Source: UBA9926 sp038131595 (GTDB lineage Bacteria; Pseudomonadota; Gammaproteobacteria; Pseudomonadales; Azotimanducaceae). From it: 64,000 bases of DNA. The stretch covers positions 1,798,001 through 1,862,000 of the forward strand of contig JAYPPR010000008.1 of the NCBI GenBank assembly GCA_038131595.1, read 5' to 3'. Below, piece by piece: positions 8,542-17,071 of the stretch (its first letter is position 1; every line of letters begins with the position of its first letter). The notes beneath the pieces were generated by a model. That model saw only the letters and a list, made by a program, of their open reading frames with translations. It searched no databases and had not been told where the DNA came from. Both the position numbers and the translations under genes were made by a program.

Positions 8542-9108
8542 ATGGAGGCGGTAGTGAAGTCAATTGCTGACCAATGGGAAACGGCGCGAGAATGTATCCA
8601 TTCGTTGCTCATTTTGATCTCAAAAAAAATTGGCGCTCGGGGCCATTGGGTCTGCTGCTTAACGATTCTATTAGTCAGTGGTTGTGGGCAAGTTGAGAGC
8701 GAAAGCGTTTATCGAACCGTTCAGGGCCCGGCGGTGACGTCATCGAGTCTGGAGAACAAGTGGCAGGTGATTAACTATTGGGCAACTTGGTGCGGCCCGT
8801 GTATTACAGAAATTCCTGAATTAAATGAGCTAGCGCACGAACATTCGGCTGAGCTCATTGTTTTGGGAGTCGATTTTGACGCGCCATCGACAGCGACAGC
8901 GGCAATGGCATCAATTGAGAAAATGGGAATCGAATTTCCAGTCTTGACACTCGATCCAGCGATGAGCCTCGGCATTGATCCGCCGACCGTGTTGCCAACG
9001 ACCGTTCTTGTCCATCCTGATGGCGAAGTTAGAGAGGTACTCGTCGGACCACAGACTGCTGCCTCGCTGTTGGCGGTAATCAATCCAGTCACTTCAGGTG
9101 CGGAATAA
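8542..9108 (+). CDS. TlpA-like thioredoxin-fold lipoprotein
   Basis: The C-terminal 110 residues are a thioredoxin fold with the redox motif WCGPC (ATWCGPCITEIPEL) and the cis-Pro segment VLPTTVLVHPDG. Ahead of it a hydrophobic stretch ends in the lipobox LVSGC, so the protein is exported and lipidated, facing the periplasm, where it likely reduces or exchanges disulfides. Start choice is uncertain. ATG 8542 has a good TAAAGG site at 8528-8533 but leaves an unusually long N-terminus before the signal; a TTG at 8614 would give a normal 23-residue lipoprotein signal. A thioredoxin gene between yihY and proS is also found in Pseudomonas, so this is backbone. Confidence 0.8.
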   Translation: MEAVVKSIADQWETARECIHSLLILISKKIGARGHWVCCLTILLVSGCGQVESESVYRTVQGPAVTSSSLENKWQVINYWATWCGPCITEIPELNELAHEHSAELIVLGVDFDAPSTATAAMASIEKMGIEFPVLTLDPAMSLGIDPPTVLPTTVLVHPDGEVREVLVGPQTAASLLAVINPVTSGAE

Positions 9109-9359
9109 GCGGACGTGATCTCGGCAATGGTTTCCCTGTCTTGATGGTCCGCGCCTTTGAGTGCCCTGTGGTTATTGATGAACGGGTGCCCAATCCAATT
9201 CCTAGGCATTCGAAACGTTCGCTGACATAACTGCTTGATGAGCCTGCTCCGTTGGGCTGTCTCGGTCTGAAACATCAGTGAACCCAGCGACGTCCACTAA
9301 GAAAGGGGAGGGTAGCGTTCCTTCGAAGGCTTTTTCCTGGCTGGGAGCGCTCTTTATGG

Positions 9360-9437
9360 GGCTGAGGGCTCTCTAGGGCTCTAAGGCTGAGGGCTCTCTA
9401 CAAGGCTGAGGGCTCTCTACAAGGCTGAAGGCCCTAT
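9360..9437. repeat. Intergenic tandem repeat array A (19-bp unit) between tlpA-like gene and proS
   Basis: Two perfect adjacent copies of GGCTGAGGGCTCTCTACAA (9385-9403, 9404-9422) flanked by degenerate copies at 9360 and 9423; a weaker copy begins near 9339. The array abuts the proS stop at 9438-9440. On the proS strand each unit reads TAGAGAGCCCTCAGC, matching units of array E at 50 kb. It lies in the convergent gap of the two genes; the rest of 9109-9359 holds no gene I can support. Confidence 0.85.
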
Positions 9438-11171
9438 CTAGTTAAGGGCGCTCACCATTGCTGCATCAATGATGTCTTTTAACCGGGCGGCTGCGCCCTG
9501 CTCAGGCCAGCGCGTGGACTCCCCACTTGCTCGGCAGGTGTACTCGATTTCCTGGTCGGCAAGGGTTCTCTCCCCAATCACAATGCGATGAGGAATGCCG
9601 ATCAGCTCGGCTTCTGCGAACTTGGCGCCGGGACGAACGCTGTCCCGGTCGTCGAGTAGCACATCCACGCCAAGGCCAATCAGTTCATCGTAAAGGGCGT
9701 TTGAGACATCCCGAACAGTTTCTGATTTGTGAGCATTGACGGGGATCAGTACAGCGGTAAAGGGTGCGATAGATTCTGGCCAAATGATGCCGTGCTCATC
9801 GTTATTTTGCTCGATGGCTGCGCCCACCAACCTTGAAATGCCCATCCCGTAGCAGCCCATTACCATGGTCAGTGCCTTGCCCTCTTCATTGAGTACGGAG
9901 GCCTTCATTGGCGCGCTGTATTTATTGCCGAGTTGGAAGATGTGGCCAACCTCGATCCCTTTCTTGATTTCAAGGAATCCTTCGCCATCAGGGGAGGGAT
10001 CCCCCGGTTCGACATTTCGCAGATCAGCAACACCCACGGGCTCGTAGTCCCGCCCAATATTCACGTTGATAAAGTGAAAGTCCTCCTCGTTGGCCCCACA
10101 AGAGACATTCACGGCGACGCTGGCTGCTCGGTCAACGATCACGTCAACCGGACTGTCAACTGGCCCCAGAGACCCAGGGCCTGCGCCAAACGTGGCCCGA
10201 ATCGCTTCTTCACTTGCCATTCGCAGTGGAGATTGGACCAGAGGATGCTTCTCAGCCTTCACAGGATTCAACGTATGATCGCCTCGAAGTATCAGCGCGA
10301 CGAGTTTTGAGTCTTCGCCCTCGACGATCAGGGTTTTGATCGTTTGCTCAATCGGCAGATCGAGAAAGGCAACGATGTCGCTGATGGTTCTCTGATTCGG
10401 CGTTGCTACTTTCTCTAGTTCATCCGGCTGAGTGTCTGTCGCGGCAGGGGTGATCGCCTCAGCCAACTCGATATTGGCCGCGTATTCACTGTCACTGCTG
10501 AAGGCGATCAAGTCTTCGCCAGAGTCAGCGAGCACATGGAATTCAGTGGAAGCCGACCCTCCTATGCTGCCCGTGTCCGCGGCAACTGGGCGAAATGTCA
10601 GCTGCATCCTGCTCAGAATCCTGGAGTAGGTGTCGTGCATGCACTGATAGGTTTCGGCGAGAGAATCCATCGAGGAGTGAAAGGAATAAGCATCTTTCAT
10701 GACGAATTCGCGCGCTCTCAACACGCCAAAACGCGGGCGCGTCTCATCTCGAAACTTCGTTTGAATTTGGTAATAGTTAACAGGCAGCTGCTTATGGCTT
10801 TTTAGCACTTGGCGAGCAATGTCTGTGATGACCTCTTCATGAGTGGGACCAAAACAGAAGTCACGCTCGTGACGGTCTTTGAATTTGAGCAGTAACCCTT
10901 CATCGTATAGCCCCCATCGACCAGACTCCTGCCAAAGCTCAGCTGGCTGTGAGGTTGGCATGAGCAATTCCTGCGCGCCGCTTCGATCCATTTCTTCTCT
11001 AACGATAGCCTCGATTTTCCTTAACACGCGCAAACCGAGTGGCATCCAAGAGTAAATTCCTGATGCGAGTTTGCTGATAAAACCACCTCGAAGAAGGAGT
11101 TGATGGCTGGCGATTTCAGCGTCCGCCGGCGTCTCCTTCAGGGTTGATAGCGTGAGTTGGGATGTTTTCAT
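9438..11171 (-). CDS. proS: Prolyl-tRNA synthetase
   Basis: A class II aminoacyl-tRNA synthetase of 577 residues that charges tRNA-Pro in the cytoplasm. It is the bacterial type with a roughly 180-residue editing (INS) domain between motifs 2 and 3: motif 1 region around MKTSQLTLSTLKETP...LLLRGGFISKLASGIY, motif 2 FRDETRPRFGVLRAREFVMKDAY, INS domain from about 230 to 405, motif 3 GCYGMGISRLVGA, then the anticodon-binding domain. I start at ATG 11171, which gives the family's normal N-terminus; 42 further upstream codons are open but overlap the divergent gene and are not conserved in type. The gene ends directly against repeat array A. Confidence 0.97.
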   Translation of the reverse strand: MKTSQLTLSTLKETPADAEIASHQLLLRGGFISKLASGIYSWMPLGLRVLRKIEAIVREEMDRSGAQELLMPTSQPAELWQESGRWGLYDEGLLLKFKDRHERDFCFGPTHEEVITDIARQVLKSHKQLPVNYYQIQTKFRDETRPRFGVLRAREFVMKDAYSFHSSMDSLAETYQCMHDTYSRILSRMQLTFRPVAADTGSIGGSASTEFHVLADSGEDLIAFSSDSEYAANIELAEAITPAATDTQPDELEKVATPNQRTISDIVAFLDLPIEQTIKTLIVEGEDSKLVALILRGDHTLNPVKAEKHPLVQSPLRMASEEAIRATFGAGPGSLGPVDSPVDVIVDRAASVAVNVSCGANEEDFHFINVNIGRDYEPVGVADLRNVEPGDPSPDGEGFLEIKKGIEVGHIFQLGNKYSAPMKASVLNEEGKALTMVMGCYGMGISRLVGAAIEQNNDEHGIIWPESIAPFTAVLIPVNAHKSETVRDVSNALYDELIGLGVDVLLDDRDSVRPGAKFAEAELIGIPHRIVIGERTLADQEIEYTCRASGESTRWPEQGAAARLKDIIDAAMVSALN

Positions 11172-11261
11172 AATTGCGCTACTCTTCGTCGCCGTGGTTC
11201 GGGGGGCAGGAAGTTTGTGATCGCAAAAGCGACGGATGCGATCAAATGGTCGGTGAATTTT

Positions 11262-11651
11262 ATGACAGATACGATGCCCTATGAAGGGGCTTGCCACTGC
11301 GGGGCGTTGCAGTTTCGGTTGAACACTAGGCCGCCCAGCGCTTTGCTTCGGTGTAATTGCTCAATTTGTGAGCTCGAAGATTTTTTGCATTGGATTATGC
11401 CGCTCAGTCACTTCGAGTGGATATCGGGCGAGGCGAGCACGTACCGTTTTGGCTCGGGTGTTGCTCGCCATACGTTTTGCCCAACGTGCGGCGTGAAGCC
11501 GTTTTACTTTCCTCGTTCTAACCCTGATGGCGTGAGCATTAATGCGCGCTGTGTACCCGGACTCAATTGGCGAGCGCTGCCAGTTGATGAATTCGATGGC
11601 CAACATTGGGAGCAGAATGCGGCGACCCTATCCCACTTGTCGAGTGAGTGA
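11262..11651 (+). CDS. GFA (CENP-V/glutathione-dependent formaldehyde-activating enzyme) domain protein
   Basis: A zinc protein of 129 residues with the family's cysteine pattern: CHC (11, 13), CNCSIC (31, 33, 36) and CPTCG (73, 76). The beta-rich fold around two zinc ions is called GFA after an enzyme acting on S-hydroxymethylglutathione, but most members have no proven activity. Start at ATG 11262; longer frames upstream reach across the proS start and are unlikely. It is divergent from proS with a 90-base gap. Confidence 0.87.
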   Translation: MTDTMPYEGACHCGALQFRLNTRPPSALLRCNCSICELEDFLHWIMPLSHFEWISGEASTYRFGSGVARHTFCPTCGVKPFYFPRSNPDGVSINARCVPGLNWRALPVDEFDGQHWEQNAATLSHLSSE

Positions 11652-11681
11652 TGATTCATGTGCTCGGATCTTTACCCTCTC

Positions 11682-11741
11682 ATAAACAAAGCGGTTATAG
11701 ACAGCTTGCTGATAAACAGCTTGTTGATAAACAGCTTTAGG
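11682..11741. repeat. Intergenic tandem repeat array F (15-bp unit) after GFA gene
   Basis: Four adjacent 15-base units starting at 11682, 11697, 11712 and 11727; the last three read ATAGACAGCTTGCTG, ATAAACAGCTTGTTG, ATAAACAGCTTTAGG. The ATAAACAGC part resembles the ATAAAGAGCC core of the arrays at 22 and 50 kb. It starts 30 bases after the GFA stop, on the same strand sense. The remaining 11742-11995 holds no supported gene. Confidence 0.75.
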
Positions 11742-11995
11742 GGCAAAAGGTTCGTGATTAAATCGACAGCCCCAATGAGCCGCTCTGTCTAAAACGCAGG
11801 TTGCTTCCTTCTGTAGTGAGCGTCTACTCGTTTTTTGATTGGAATGGCCGCTGTCAGTGCGGACTGTCGCATGAGTGAATGACGCTAAGACGCTCGCGCT
11901 CTTCAGAAACAAACGCTGCCGTAACGAGCAAGCTCTTTGGCAACCCGTAGTCTTCGGCAATCCGGAGAAGACGGCAGTGACTCAAACACCGGGCA

Positions 11996-12027
11996 AAAAA
12001 AAGGCCGCTGATGCGGCCTTTCTCTTC
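11996..12027 (-). terminator. Intrinsic terminator of the HU-like gene
   Basis: AAAGGCCGC-TGAT-GCGGCCTTT forms a perfect nine-base-pair stem with a four-base loop. Read on the minus strand the stem is followed by an unbroken T-run (the AAAAAAAA stretch at about 11996-12003), so it terminates leftward transcription from the HU-like gene that ends at 12040. Confidence 0.85.
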
Positions 12028-12039
12028 AGACTTACGGCG

Positions 12040-12375
12040 TTAGACGAAGTCTTTAATGCCTTTTAATGGCGTGATCTTTACTGCAGTGCTTGCAGGCTTT
12101 GCAGCTACGTCCATCGTCTCACCAGGCTTGAAAGGGTTGGGAACGCCTTTTTTCGCTTTTCTGGCAGGCTTCTTAACTGACTTGATCTTCATCAGGCCTG
12201 GCAAGGTGAATTCCCCTGCAGCGCCCTTTCGGAGGTGGCGCTCAATGAGGCCTGATAGTTCATCGAGAACGGCCGTGACTTGCTTCTTGCTGAGGTCAGT
12301 GCTCTCAGACAGTGACGCGACGATAGCGCTCTTCGTGTATTTTTCTTTAATCGCGGGCGGTCTTTTTGCTGCCAT
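12040..12375 (-). CDS. HU-like nucleoid DNA-binding protein
   Basis: A basic protein of 111 residues in the HU/IHF fold. After a Lys-rich lead of about 13 residues (MAAKRPPAIKEKYTK) it has the HU dimerisation helices (SAIVASLSESTDLSKKQVTAVLDELSGLIERHL), the beta-arm entry GEFTLPGLMKIKSVKKPARKAKKGVPNPFKPGE, with the NPFKPGE proline turn, and a helical end ITPLKGIKDFV. It is longer than the 90-residue HU, like the HU variants of Xanthomonas and other proteobacteria, and probably bends DNA. Start at ATG 12375 after AAGGA; the ORF can extend eight codons upstream (12399). It has its own strong terminator and stands alone. Confidence 0.87.
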   Translation of the reverse strand: MAAKRPPAIKEKYTKSAIVASLSESTDLSKKQVTAVLDELSGLIERHLRKGAAGEFTLPGLMKIKSVKKPARKAKKGVPNPFKPGETMDVAAKPASTAVKITPLKGIKDFV

Positions 12376-12801
12376 GGATTTATCCTTTTCCTGCTTCATT
12401 GCTGTGTTAGGTCTCGTTGATGGCGGGACGCTGGCTAGCTATGTGCCTTTCCTCAGAGCCTTTTAAAGCTGGGCTTCACAAAAATTTTCCGTGAAGTTTC
12501 TTCCTCAAAATGCCTGCCTAAAAGCTATCCTCGCGCGGTCGCTATTCGCCGTCACCTACAACGGGTTTCTCCCCAGACCCGGTGTTGAACCTTCGGATGG
12601 ATTCAAGATCTGACCCCTACGAAGATTGCGCGGTATTTATAGCGAATGAAACCCTACGTAGCAAGCGATTTTCTTGGAAAAATGCGGCGAACACCTGTTT
12701 TTGTAGGGTGATTGAAGCCTGTGTTGTGTCTATGTCTCTTTCGGTACAATATGCCGCCTCAAAAAAGCGATAAGACCCAAAGAATTAGTAGGAAAGCTGC
12801 A
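12376..12801. other. Divergent intergenic region between HU-like gene and fmdB
   Basis: About 425 bases with the two divergent promoters. A TACAAT hexamer near 12746 is a fair -10 candidate for fmdB. An open frame of 63 codons at 12582-12773 has no ribosome site and no recognisable product. I see no gene. Confidence 0.5.
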
Positions 12802-13098
12802 GTGCCTATTTATGAATATCAATGCGATAGTTGCTCGCATCGGCTCGAGAAATTGCAAAAGATGTCAGATGCGCCGCTGACTGAATGCCCTGCGTGTGGC
12901 GCATCGACTTTGAAGAAATTAGTTTCGGCCGCCGCGTTTCGATTGAAGGGAGGCGGTTGGTACGAGACTGACTTTAAGACCGGCAGCAAAAAAAATGTGT
13001 CGGGCGGCAGCGGCAGTGGTAGCTCCGGTGGGTCAAGCAGTAGCGATAGTGGCACGAGCAGCTCAGCAAGTAGTGGATCTAGCACATCATCCGACTAA
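12802..13098 (+). CDS. FmdB family zinc-ribbon protein with Ser/Gly-rich tail
   Basis: A 98-residue protein. The first 40 residues are the FmdB zinc ribbon, PIYEYQCDSC (Cys8, Cys11) and CPACG (Cys29, Cys32), followed by a short conserved segment KKLVSAAAFRLKGGGWYETDFK. From about residue 66 the rest is almost only Ser, Gly, Thr, Asp and Ala, a low-complexity tail. Start is GTG 12802 behind TAGGA; a longer ATG frame from 12712 is not family-like. FmdB genes commonly precede aspS in gammaproteobacteria, as here; FmdB was named after a formamide-amidase regulator, but the general role is unknown. Confidence 0.88.
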   Translation: MPIYEYQCDSCSHRLEKLQKMSDAPLTECPACGASTLKKLVSAAAFRLKGGGWYETDFKTGSKKNVSGGSGSGSSGGSSSSDSGTSSSASSGSSTSSD

Positions 13099-13188
13099 TA
13101 GCGGTTGCCCGTTTAAATTCCGCCCTGACACAGGGCTCACCTTTGATAAATTGAGTGGCATCCCAAAACGGGATGATCTAGGAAGCGT

Positions 13189-14964
13189 ATGAGAAGTCAT
13201 CTGTGTGGAGACCTTCGGTCAGAGCATATTGGTCAGTCCGTCACGATAAGCGGTTGGGTTCATCGGCGCAGAGATCATGGTGGCGTTATTTTTTTGGATG
13301 TGCGAGACCATCGAGGTATCGTTCAGGTTGTTTTTGACCCCGATACTGAAGAACATTTCGCGCTTGCTGACCAACTTCGCAACGAATACGTGGTGAGCAT
13401 CCAAGGAGTGGTTAGGGCACGAGACGAGGCTGCGGTTAACCCCAAGATGTCAACGGGTGAAATCGAAGTGCTTGGCCAGTCTCTCGAGCTATTGAATCGC
13501 TCAAAAACGCCACCCTTCCAGTTGGATGAATATTCTGAAGCAGGCGAAGACATTCGCCTGCGCTATCGTTTCTTAGATTTGCGTCGCCCTGAAATGCAGG
13601 AAAAACTGCGATTGCGCTCGGAAGCCTCGCACTTGATCCGTCGTTTTTTACAGCAAGAGCAGTTCGTTGATATCGAAACGCCTGTATTAACGAAGGCAAC
13701 GCCAGAGGGTGCAAGAGATTACCTCGTGCCCAGTCGAGTGCATCCGGGATCTTTTTATGCGCTCCCGCAGTCCCCACAAATTTTTAAGCAACTGCTGATG
13801 ATGTCGGGGTTCGATCGGTACTACCAAATTGCAAGGTGTTTCCGAGACGAGGACCTTCGGGCAGACCGGCAACCAGAATTCACCCAGATTGACATCGAGG
13901 CAGCGTTTGTTGATGAGGCCTCGATCATGTCCCTGGCCGAACGAATGATTAAAACGCTGTTTAAAGCGTTGATCGATGTGGATCTAGGGGACATGCCTGT
14001 CATTTCTTATCAAGAAGCGATGTCGCGCTACGGGACTGATCGACCTGATTTGCGGTTTGATCTGCCGTTAGTCGACATTGGCGATTTGATGCAGGACGTG
14101 GAATTTAAAGTGTTCAGTGGGCCTGCAAATGACCCACGTGGGCGGGTTGCCGCCCTCCGGCTTCCAGACGGACAACGATTAACGAGAAAGGCGATCGATG
14201 ACCTCACGCAGTTCGTTGGGATATACGGAGCCAAGGGCCTGGCCTATATCAAGGTGAACGCGTTGGAAGACGGTATAGAGGGGCTCCAGTCACCCATCTT
14301 GAAATTTCTTCCTGAAGCCGTCGTGTTCGCGACGCTCGAGCGGCTCGGTGCCGGTAATGGAGATATTGTCTTTTTTGGCGCTGATCGAGCGGACGTCGTC
14401 AATGCCTCAATGGGCGCGCTACGAGCGAAACTGGGTGAGGACTTATCGCTTTACGAGGCAGATTGGGCCGCGTGTTGGGTGGTGGACTTCCCAATGTTTG
14501 AGGCATCCGACGAGGGCGCCAAAGGAGGAAAAGCATTCTCGGCTGTGCATCATCCATTCACTCACCCGTCTGGAACCATTGAGGAGATGCTTCAAAATCC
14601 AGAGTCGGCGCTTTCGCGGGCGTACGATATGGTCATCAACGGCTTTGAGGTTGGCGGAGGCTCGATCAGGGTGTACCAACCTGACTGGCAGCAGGCTATT
14701 TTTAAGGTGCTCGGTTTGTCGGAGGAAGAGGCTACTGAGAAGTTTGGGTTCTTGCTGGATGCACTGGCGCTTGGCGCGCCACCCCATGGGGGTATCGCCT
14801 TTGGTTTGGATCGGCTGGTCATGCTGCTCTCTGGCGCCAAGGCGATTAGAGATGTGATTGCATTTCCTAAGACCCAAACCGCCACCTGTCTTTTGACGGC
14901 TGCACCAGGCGAGGTCAGTCCCGCCCAGTTGAAAGAGTTATCCATCCGAACTCAAAAAACCTAA
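13189..14964 (+). CDS. aspS: Aspartyl-tRNA synthetase (bacterial type)
   Basis: Class II synthetase of 591 residues that charges tRNA-Asp. N-terminal OB-fold anticodon domain (GWVHRRRDHGGVIFLDVRDHRG), catalytic core with flipping-loop region TPEGARDYLVPSR and motif 2 ARCFRDEDLRADRQPEFTQID, a GAD insert domain in the middle, and motif 3 GIAFGLDRLVMLL. Start at ATG 13189 with TAGGAAG upstream. A short hairpin, CATCCC-AAAAC-GGGATG, sits just before the ribosome site. It is followed by yebC after 12 bases, the standard aspS-yebC-ruvCAB order. Confidence 0.98.
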   Translation: MRSHLCGDLRSEHIGQSVTISGWVHRRRDHGGVIFLDVRDHRGIVQVVFDPDTEEHFALADQLRNEYVVSIQGVVRARDEAAVNPKMSTGEIEVLGQSLELLNRSKTPPFQLDEYSEAGEDIRLRYRFLDLRRPEMQEKLRLRSEASHLIRRFLQQEQFVDIETPVLTKATPEGARDYLVPSRVHPGSFYALPQSPQIFKQLLMMSGFDRYYQIARCFRDEDLRADRQPEFTQIDIEAAFVDEASIMSLAERMIKTLFKALIDVDLGDMPVISYQEAMSRYGTDRPDLRFDLPLVDIGDLMQDVEFKVFSGPANDPRGRVAALRLPDGQRLTRKAIDDLTQFVGIYGAKGLAYIKVNALEDGIEGLQSPILKFLPEAVVFATLERLGAGNGDIVFFGADRADVVNASMGALRAKLGEDLSLYEADWAACWVVDFPMFEASDEGAKGGKAFSAVHHPFTHPSGTIEEMLQNPESALSRAYDMVINGFEVGGGSIRVYQPDWQQAIFKVLGLSEEEATEKFGFLLDALALGAPPHGGIAFGLDRLVMLLSGAKAIRDVIAFPKTQTATCLLTAAPGEVSPAQLKELSIRTQKT

Positions 14965-14976
14965 CGCGAGGCTGGC

Positions 14977-15714
14977 ATGGCTGGACACAGTAAATGGAGC
15001 AACATTAAGCACAGAAAGGCTGGCCAGGACGCCAAACGTGCCAAAGTGTTCACGAAGATCATCCGCGAACTTACCGTCGCGGCACGGGATGGTGGTGGCA
15101 ATATTGAAGACAATCCTTCGTTGCGGACCGTGGTTGAAAAAGCTAAATCGGCTCAGATGCCGAAGGACACCATGGAAAGAGCGATTGCGCGTGGCGCTGG
15201 CGGGCAAGACGGCGCTGACCTGGTGGCGCTGACCTATGAGGGATACGGGCCGGGAGGTGTCGCGTTCTTGGTAGAGACCATGACCGACAATCGGAATCGA
15301 ACAGTCGCTGAAGTACGACACATCTTTTCAAAGTCTGGCGGCAATCTCGGAACGGATGGATCGGTGGCTTACCTGTTTGATAAGCGCGGTCAAATTTTTT
15401 TCGAGGAAGGAGTCTCTGAAGAGGCGCTGTTTGAACTTGCTATTGAAGCGGGCGCCGATGATGTAGAAGTGGAGGAGGATGGCTCAATTGCGGTGATCAC
15501 GAGTCCAGAGGCGTTTACGCAAGTTAAAGCACAGGTTGACGAAGCGGGGATGACGCCTGCCCTGGCTGAAATCACTATGGCGCCTCAAACCTATGCTGAG
15601 CTTGATGAGGAAATGAGTGAGCGGATCATTAAAATGATTGATTTGCTCGAAGAGCTCGATGACGTGACGAACGTTTACACTAACGCAAACCTCTCCGCTG
15701 CCTACGGTGATTAG
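14977..15714 (+). CDS. yebC: YebC/TACO1 family translation/regulatory protein
   Basis: 245 residues, the normal length, opening with the family hallmark MAGHSKWSNIKHRKAGQDAKRAKVFTK split over its first 27 residues and containing GYGPGGVAFLVETMTDNRNRTVAEVRH. Proteins of this family were described as transcription factors, and more recently as ribosome-associated factors that help translate polyproline or other difficult stretches. Twelve bases after aspS. The 3' side carries repeat array B before ruvC. Confidence 0.96.
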   Translation: MAGHSKWSNIKHRKAGQDAKRAKVFTKIIRELTVAARDGGGNIEDNPSLRTVVEKAKSAQMPKDTMERAIARGAGGQDGADLVALTYEGYGPGGVAFLVETMTDNRNRTVAEVRHIFSKSGGNLGTDGSVAYLFDKRGQIFFEEGVSEEALFELAIEAGADDVEVEEDGSIAVITSPEAFTQVKAQVDEAGMTPALAEITMAPQTYAELDEEMSERIIKMIDLLEELDDVTNVYTNANLSAAYGD

Positions 15715-15719
15715 GCAGC

Positions 15720-15824
15720 GATAGAAGCCCCTCCAGATAGAAGCCCCTCCAGATAGAAGCCCTTCCAGATAGAAGCCTTCCCAGATAGAAGCCCTTCCAG
15801 ATAGCCCGGATAGAAGCTAATCCA
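15720..15824. repeat. Intergenic tandem repeat array B (16-bp unit) between yebC and ruvC
   Basis: Five exact-period units of 16 bases begin at 15720, 15736, 15752, 15768 and 15784 (consensus GATAGAAGCCCYTCCA), followed by a nine-base partial unit and one degraded unit ending at 15824. It starts five bases after the yebC stop. The unit matches the variant AGATAGAAACCTTC found inside array E at 50 kb, so the arrays are related. Confidence 0.9.
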
Positions 15825-15934
15825 AAAGCGAGTTGTTGCGGACTTTGATGAGCGAGCCGATCACTTTCCTGTAGGACCTCACACGGACGAAAAAGTGAGC
15901 TGTGATAAACTTTTTCACAGTGCGAGAGGGTGCT

Positions 15935-16471
15935 ATGGCGATTACATTAGGGATTGATCCAGGGTCTCGCGTGACCGGTTTTGGTGTCATTGAGATTGGT
16001 AACGGCAGGGCCAGTTATCTAGCCAGCGGGTGCATCAGGACGACGCTGACCGCCTCCGTCGGTGTAAGACTCAAGGAAATCCACGAAGGTCTCACCCAGC
16101 TTATCGATGAACATCGCCCCGATCAGGTAGCGATTGAAAAAATATTTATGGCGCGAAGCGCAGACTCGGCGCTGAAGCTAGGGCAAGCACGCGGCGTTGC
16201 ATTATTGGCTGCCGCTTCGGCCGGCTTGCCCATCGCAGAATATGAAGCAAAGAAAATAAAACAAGCCATTGTCGGAAGTGGTGCTGCAACGAAAGCTCAG
16301 ATCCAACATATGGTGGAGGTCCTACTGTCGCTCCAAGGTAGGCCGCAGCAGGATGCAGCGGATGCCCTTGCCATTGCGCTCTGCCACGTTCACACCTCGG
16401 GGCAACTACTAAAAATAGGCGCACCCGGGGCCGAATTTAGAAGAGGTCGGCTAGTGGATAAATCATCGTGA
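15935..16471 (+). CDS. ruvC: Holliday junction resolvase RuvC
   Basis: Endonuclease of 178 residues that cuts Holliday junctions together with RuvAB. All four catalytic acids are in place: Asp8 (LGIDPGSR), Glu68 (VAIEKIF), Asp140 and Asp143 (QQDAADALAIALCH). The start at ATG 15935 follows a GAGAGGG site and gives the family N-terminus; the ATG-independent frame runs 11 codons further. Upstream is an imperfect dyad CTGTGA...TCACAG (15909-15929) that does not fit the LexA spacing, so SOS control of this operon is not evident here. It overlaps ruvA by GTGA. Confidence 0.97.
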   Translation: MAITLGIDPGSRVTGFGVIEIGNGRASYLASGCIRTTLTASVGVRLKEIHEGLTQLIDEHRPDQVAIEKIFMARSADSALKLGQARGVALLAAASAGLPIAEYEAKKIKQAIVGSGAATKAQIQHMVEVLLSLQGRPQQDAADALAIALCHVHTSGQLLKIGAPGAEFRRGRLVDKSS

Positions 16472-17064
16472 TTGGGCAAATTACCGGCATATTAAAGACT
16501 CAATCAGAGCAACAATTATTAATCGATGTTCACGGTATTGGCTACGAGGTTGATGTGCCTGCTAGCGTGCTGATGTCGGGTTTAGCAGCAGGCAGCGAGA
16601 TATCGTTACACACTCACTTTGTGGTTAGAGAAGACGCCCAAATTTTGTTTGGTTTTCTTGATCAAGCCAGCAGAGATTTATTCAGGGCGTTAATCAAAGT
16701 CAATAAAGTAGGTCCACGTATTGCGCTTGCGATCTTGTCTCACCTCGATGCCAATGCGTTCGCCGCTTGTGTGCGGCAATCAGATATTAAAACACTGAAT
16801 GCCATTCCGGGCGTTGGACGAGTGATGGCCGAGCGGCTTGTTATGGAGTTGTCAGGCCGGCTAGATGATTTGATTCCGGTTACTGAATCACAACATGAGC
16901 GGTTAAAGAGTTCACCGCCTTCCCATTTGATGGACGAATTGGAGGGCGCACTCGTTGGTCTGGGGTTTCGCCCACAAGAGATCGCGCTCGCCTTGTCGCA
17001 ATTGGAACCACCCCCCGATAACATTGAAGACGGGTTGCGTCGCGCTTTGAAACTATTGGGATAA
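16468..17064 (+). CDS. ruvA: Holliday junction branch migration protein RuvA
   Basis: 198 residues in the usual three domains: OB-fold (MIGQITGILKTQSEQ...GYEVDVP), helix-hairpin-helix domain (VGPRIALAILSHLD; NAIPGVGRVMAERLVMEL), flexible acidic linker and C-terminal RuvB-binding domain (DELEGALVGLGFRPQEIALAL). RuvA tetramers bind the junction and load RuvB. It starts with GTG overlapping the ruvC stop (GTGA), and ruvB follows after seven bases. Confidence 0.97.
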   Translation: MIGQITGILKTQSEQQLLIDVHGIGYEVDVPASVLMSGLAAGSEISLHTHFVVREDAQILFGFLDQASRDLFRALIKVNKVGPRIALAILSHLDANAFAACVRQSDIKTLNAIPGVGRVMAERLVMELSGRLDDLIPVTESQHERLKSSPPSHLMDELEGALVGLGFRPQEIALALSQLEPPPDNIEDGLRRALKLLG

Positions 17065-17071
17065 AGAACCA

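Noticed and set aside
11628..11960. Minus-strand open frame of 110 codons with a repeated AVYQQ peptide
   Set aside because: The peptide repeat is simply the translation of the 15-bp tandem array; the frame overlaps the GFA gene and has no ribosome site.
15909..15929. CTGTGA...TCACAG dyad before ruvC as a LexA or CRP site
   Set aside because: Spacing between half-sites is wrong for LexA (needs CTGT-N8-ACAG) and for CRP (needs TGTGA-N6-TCACA).
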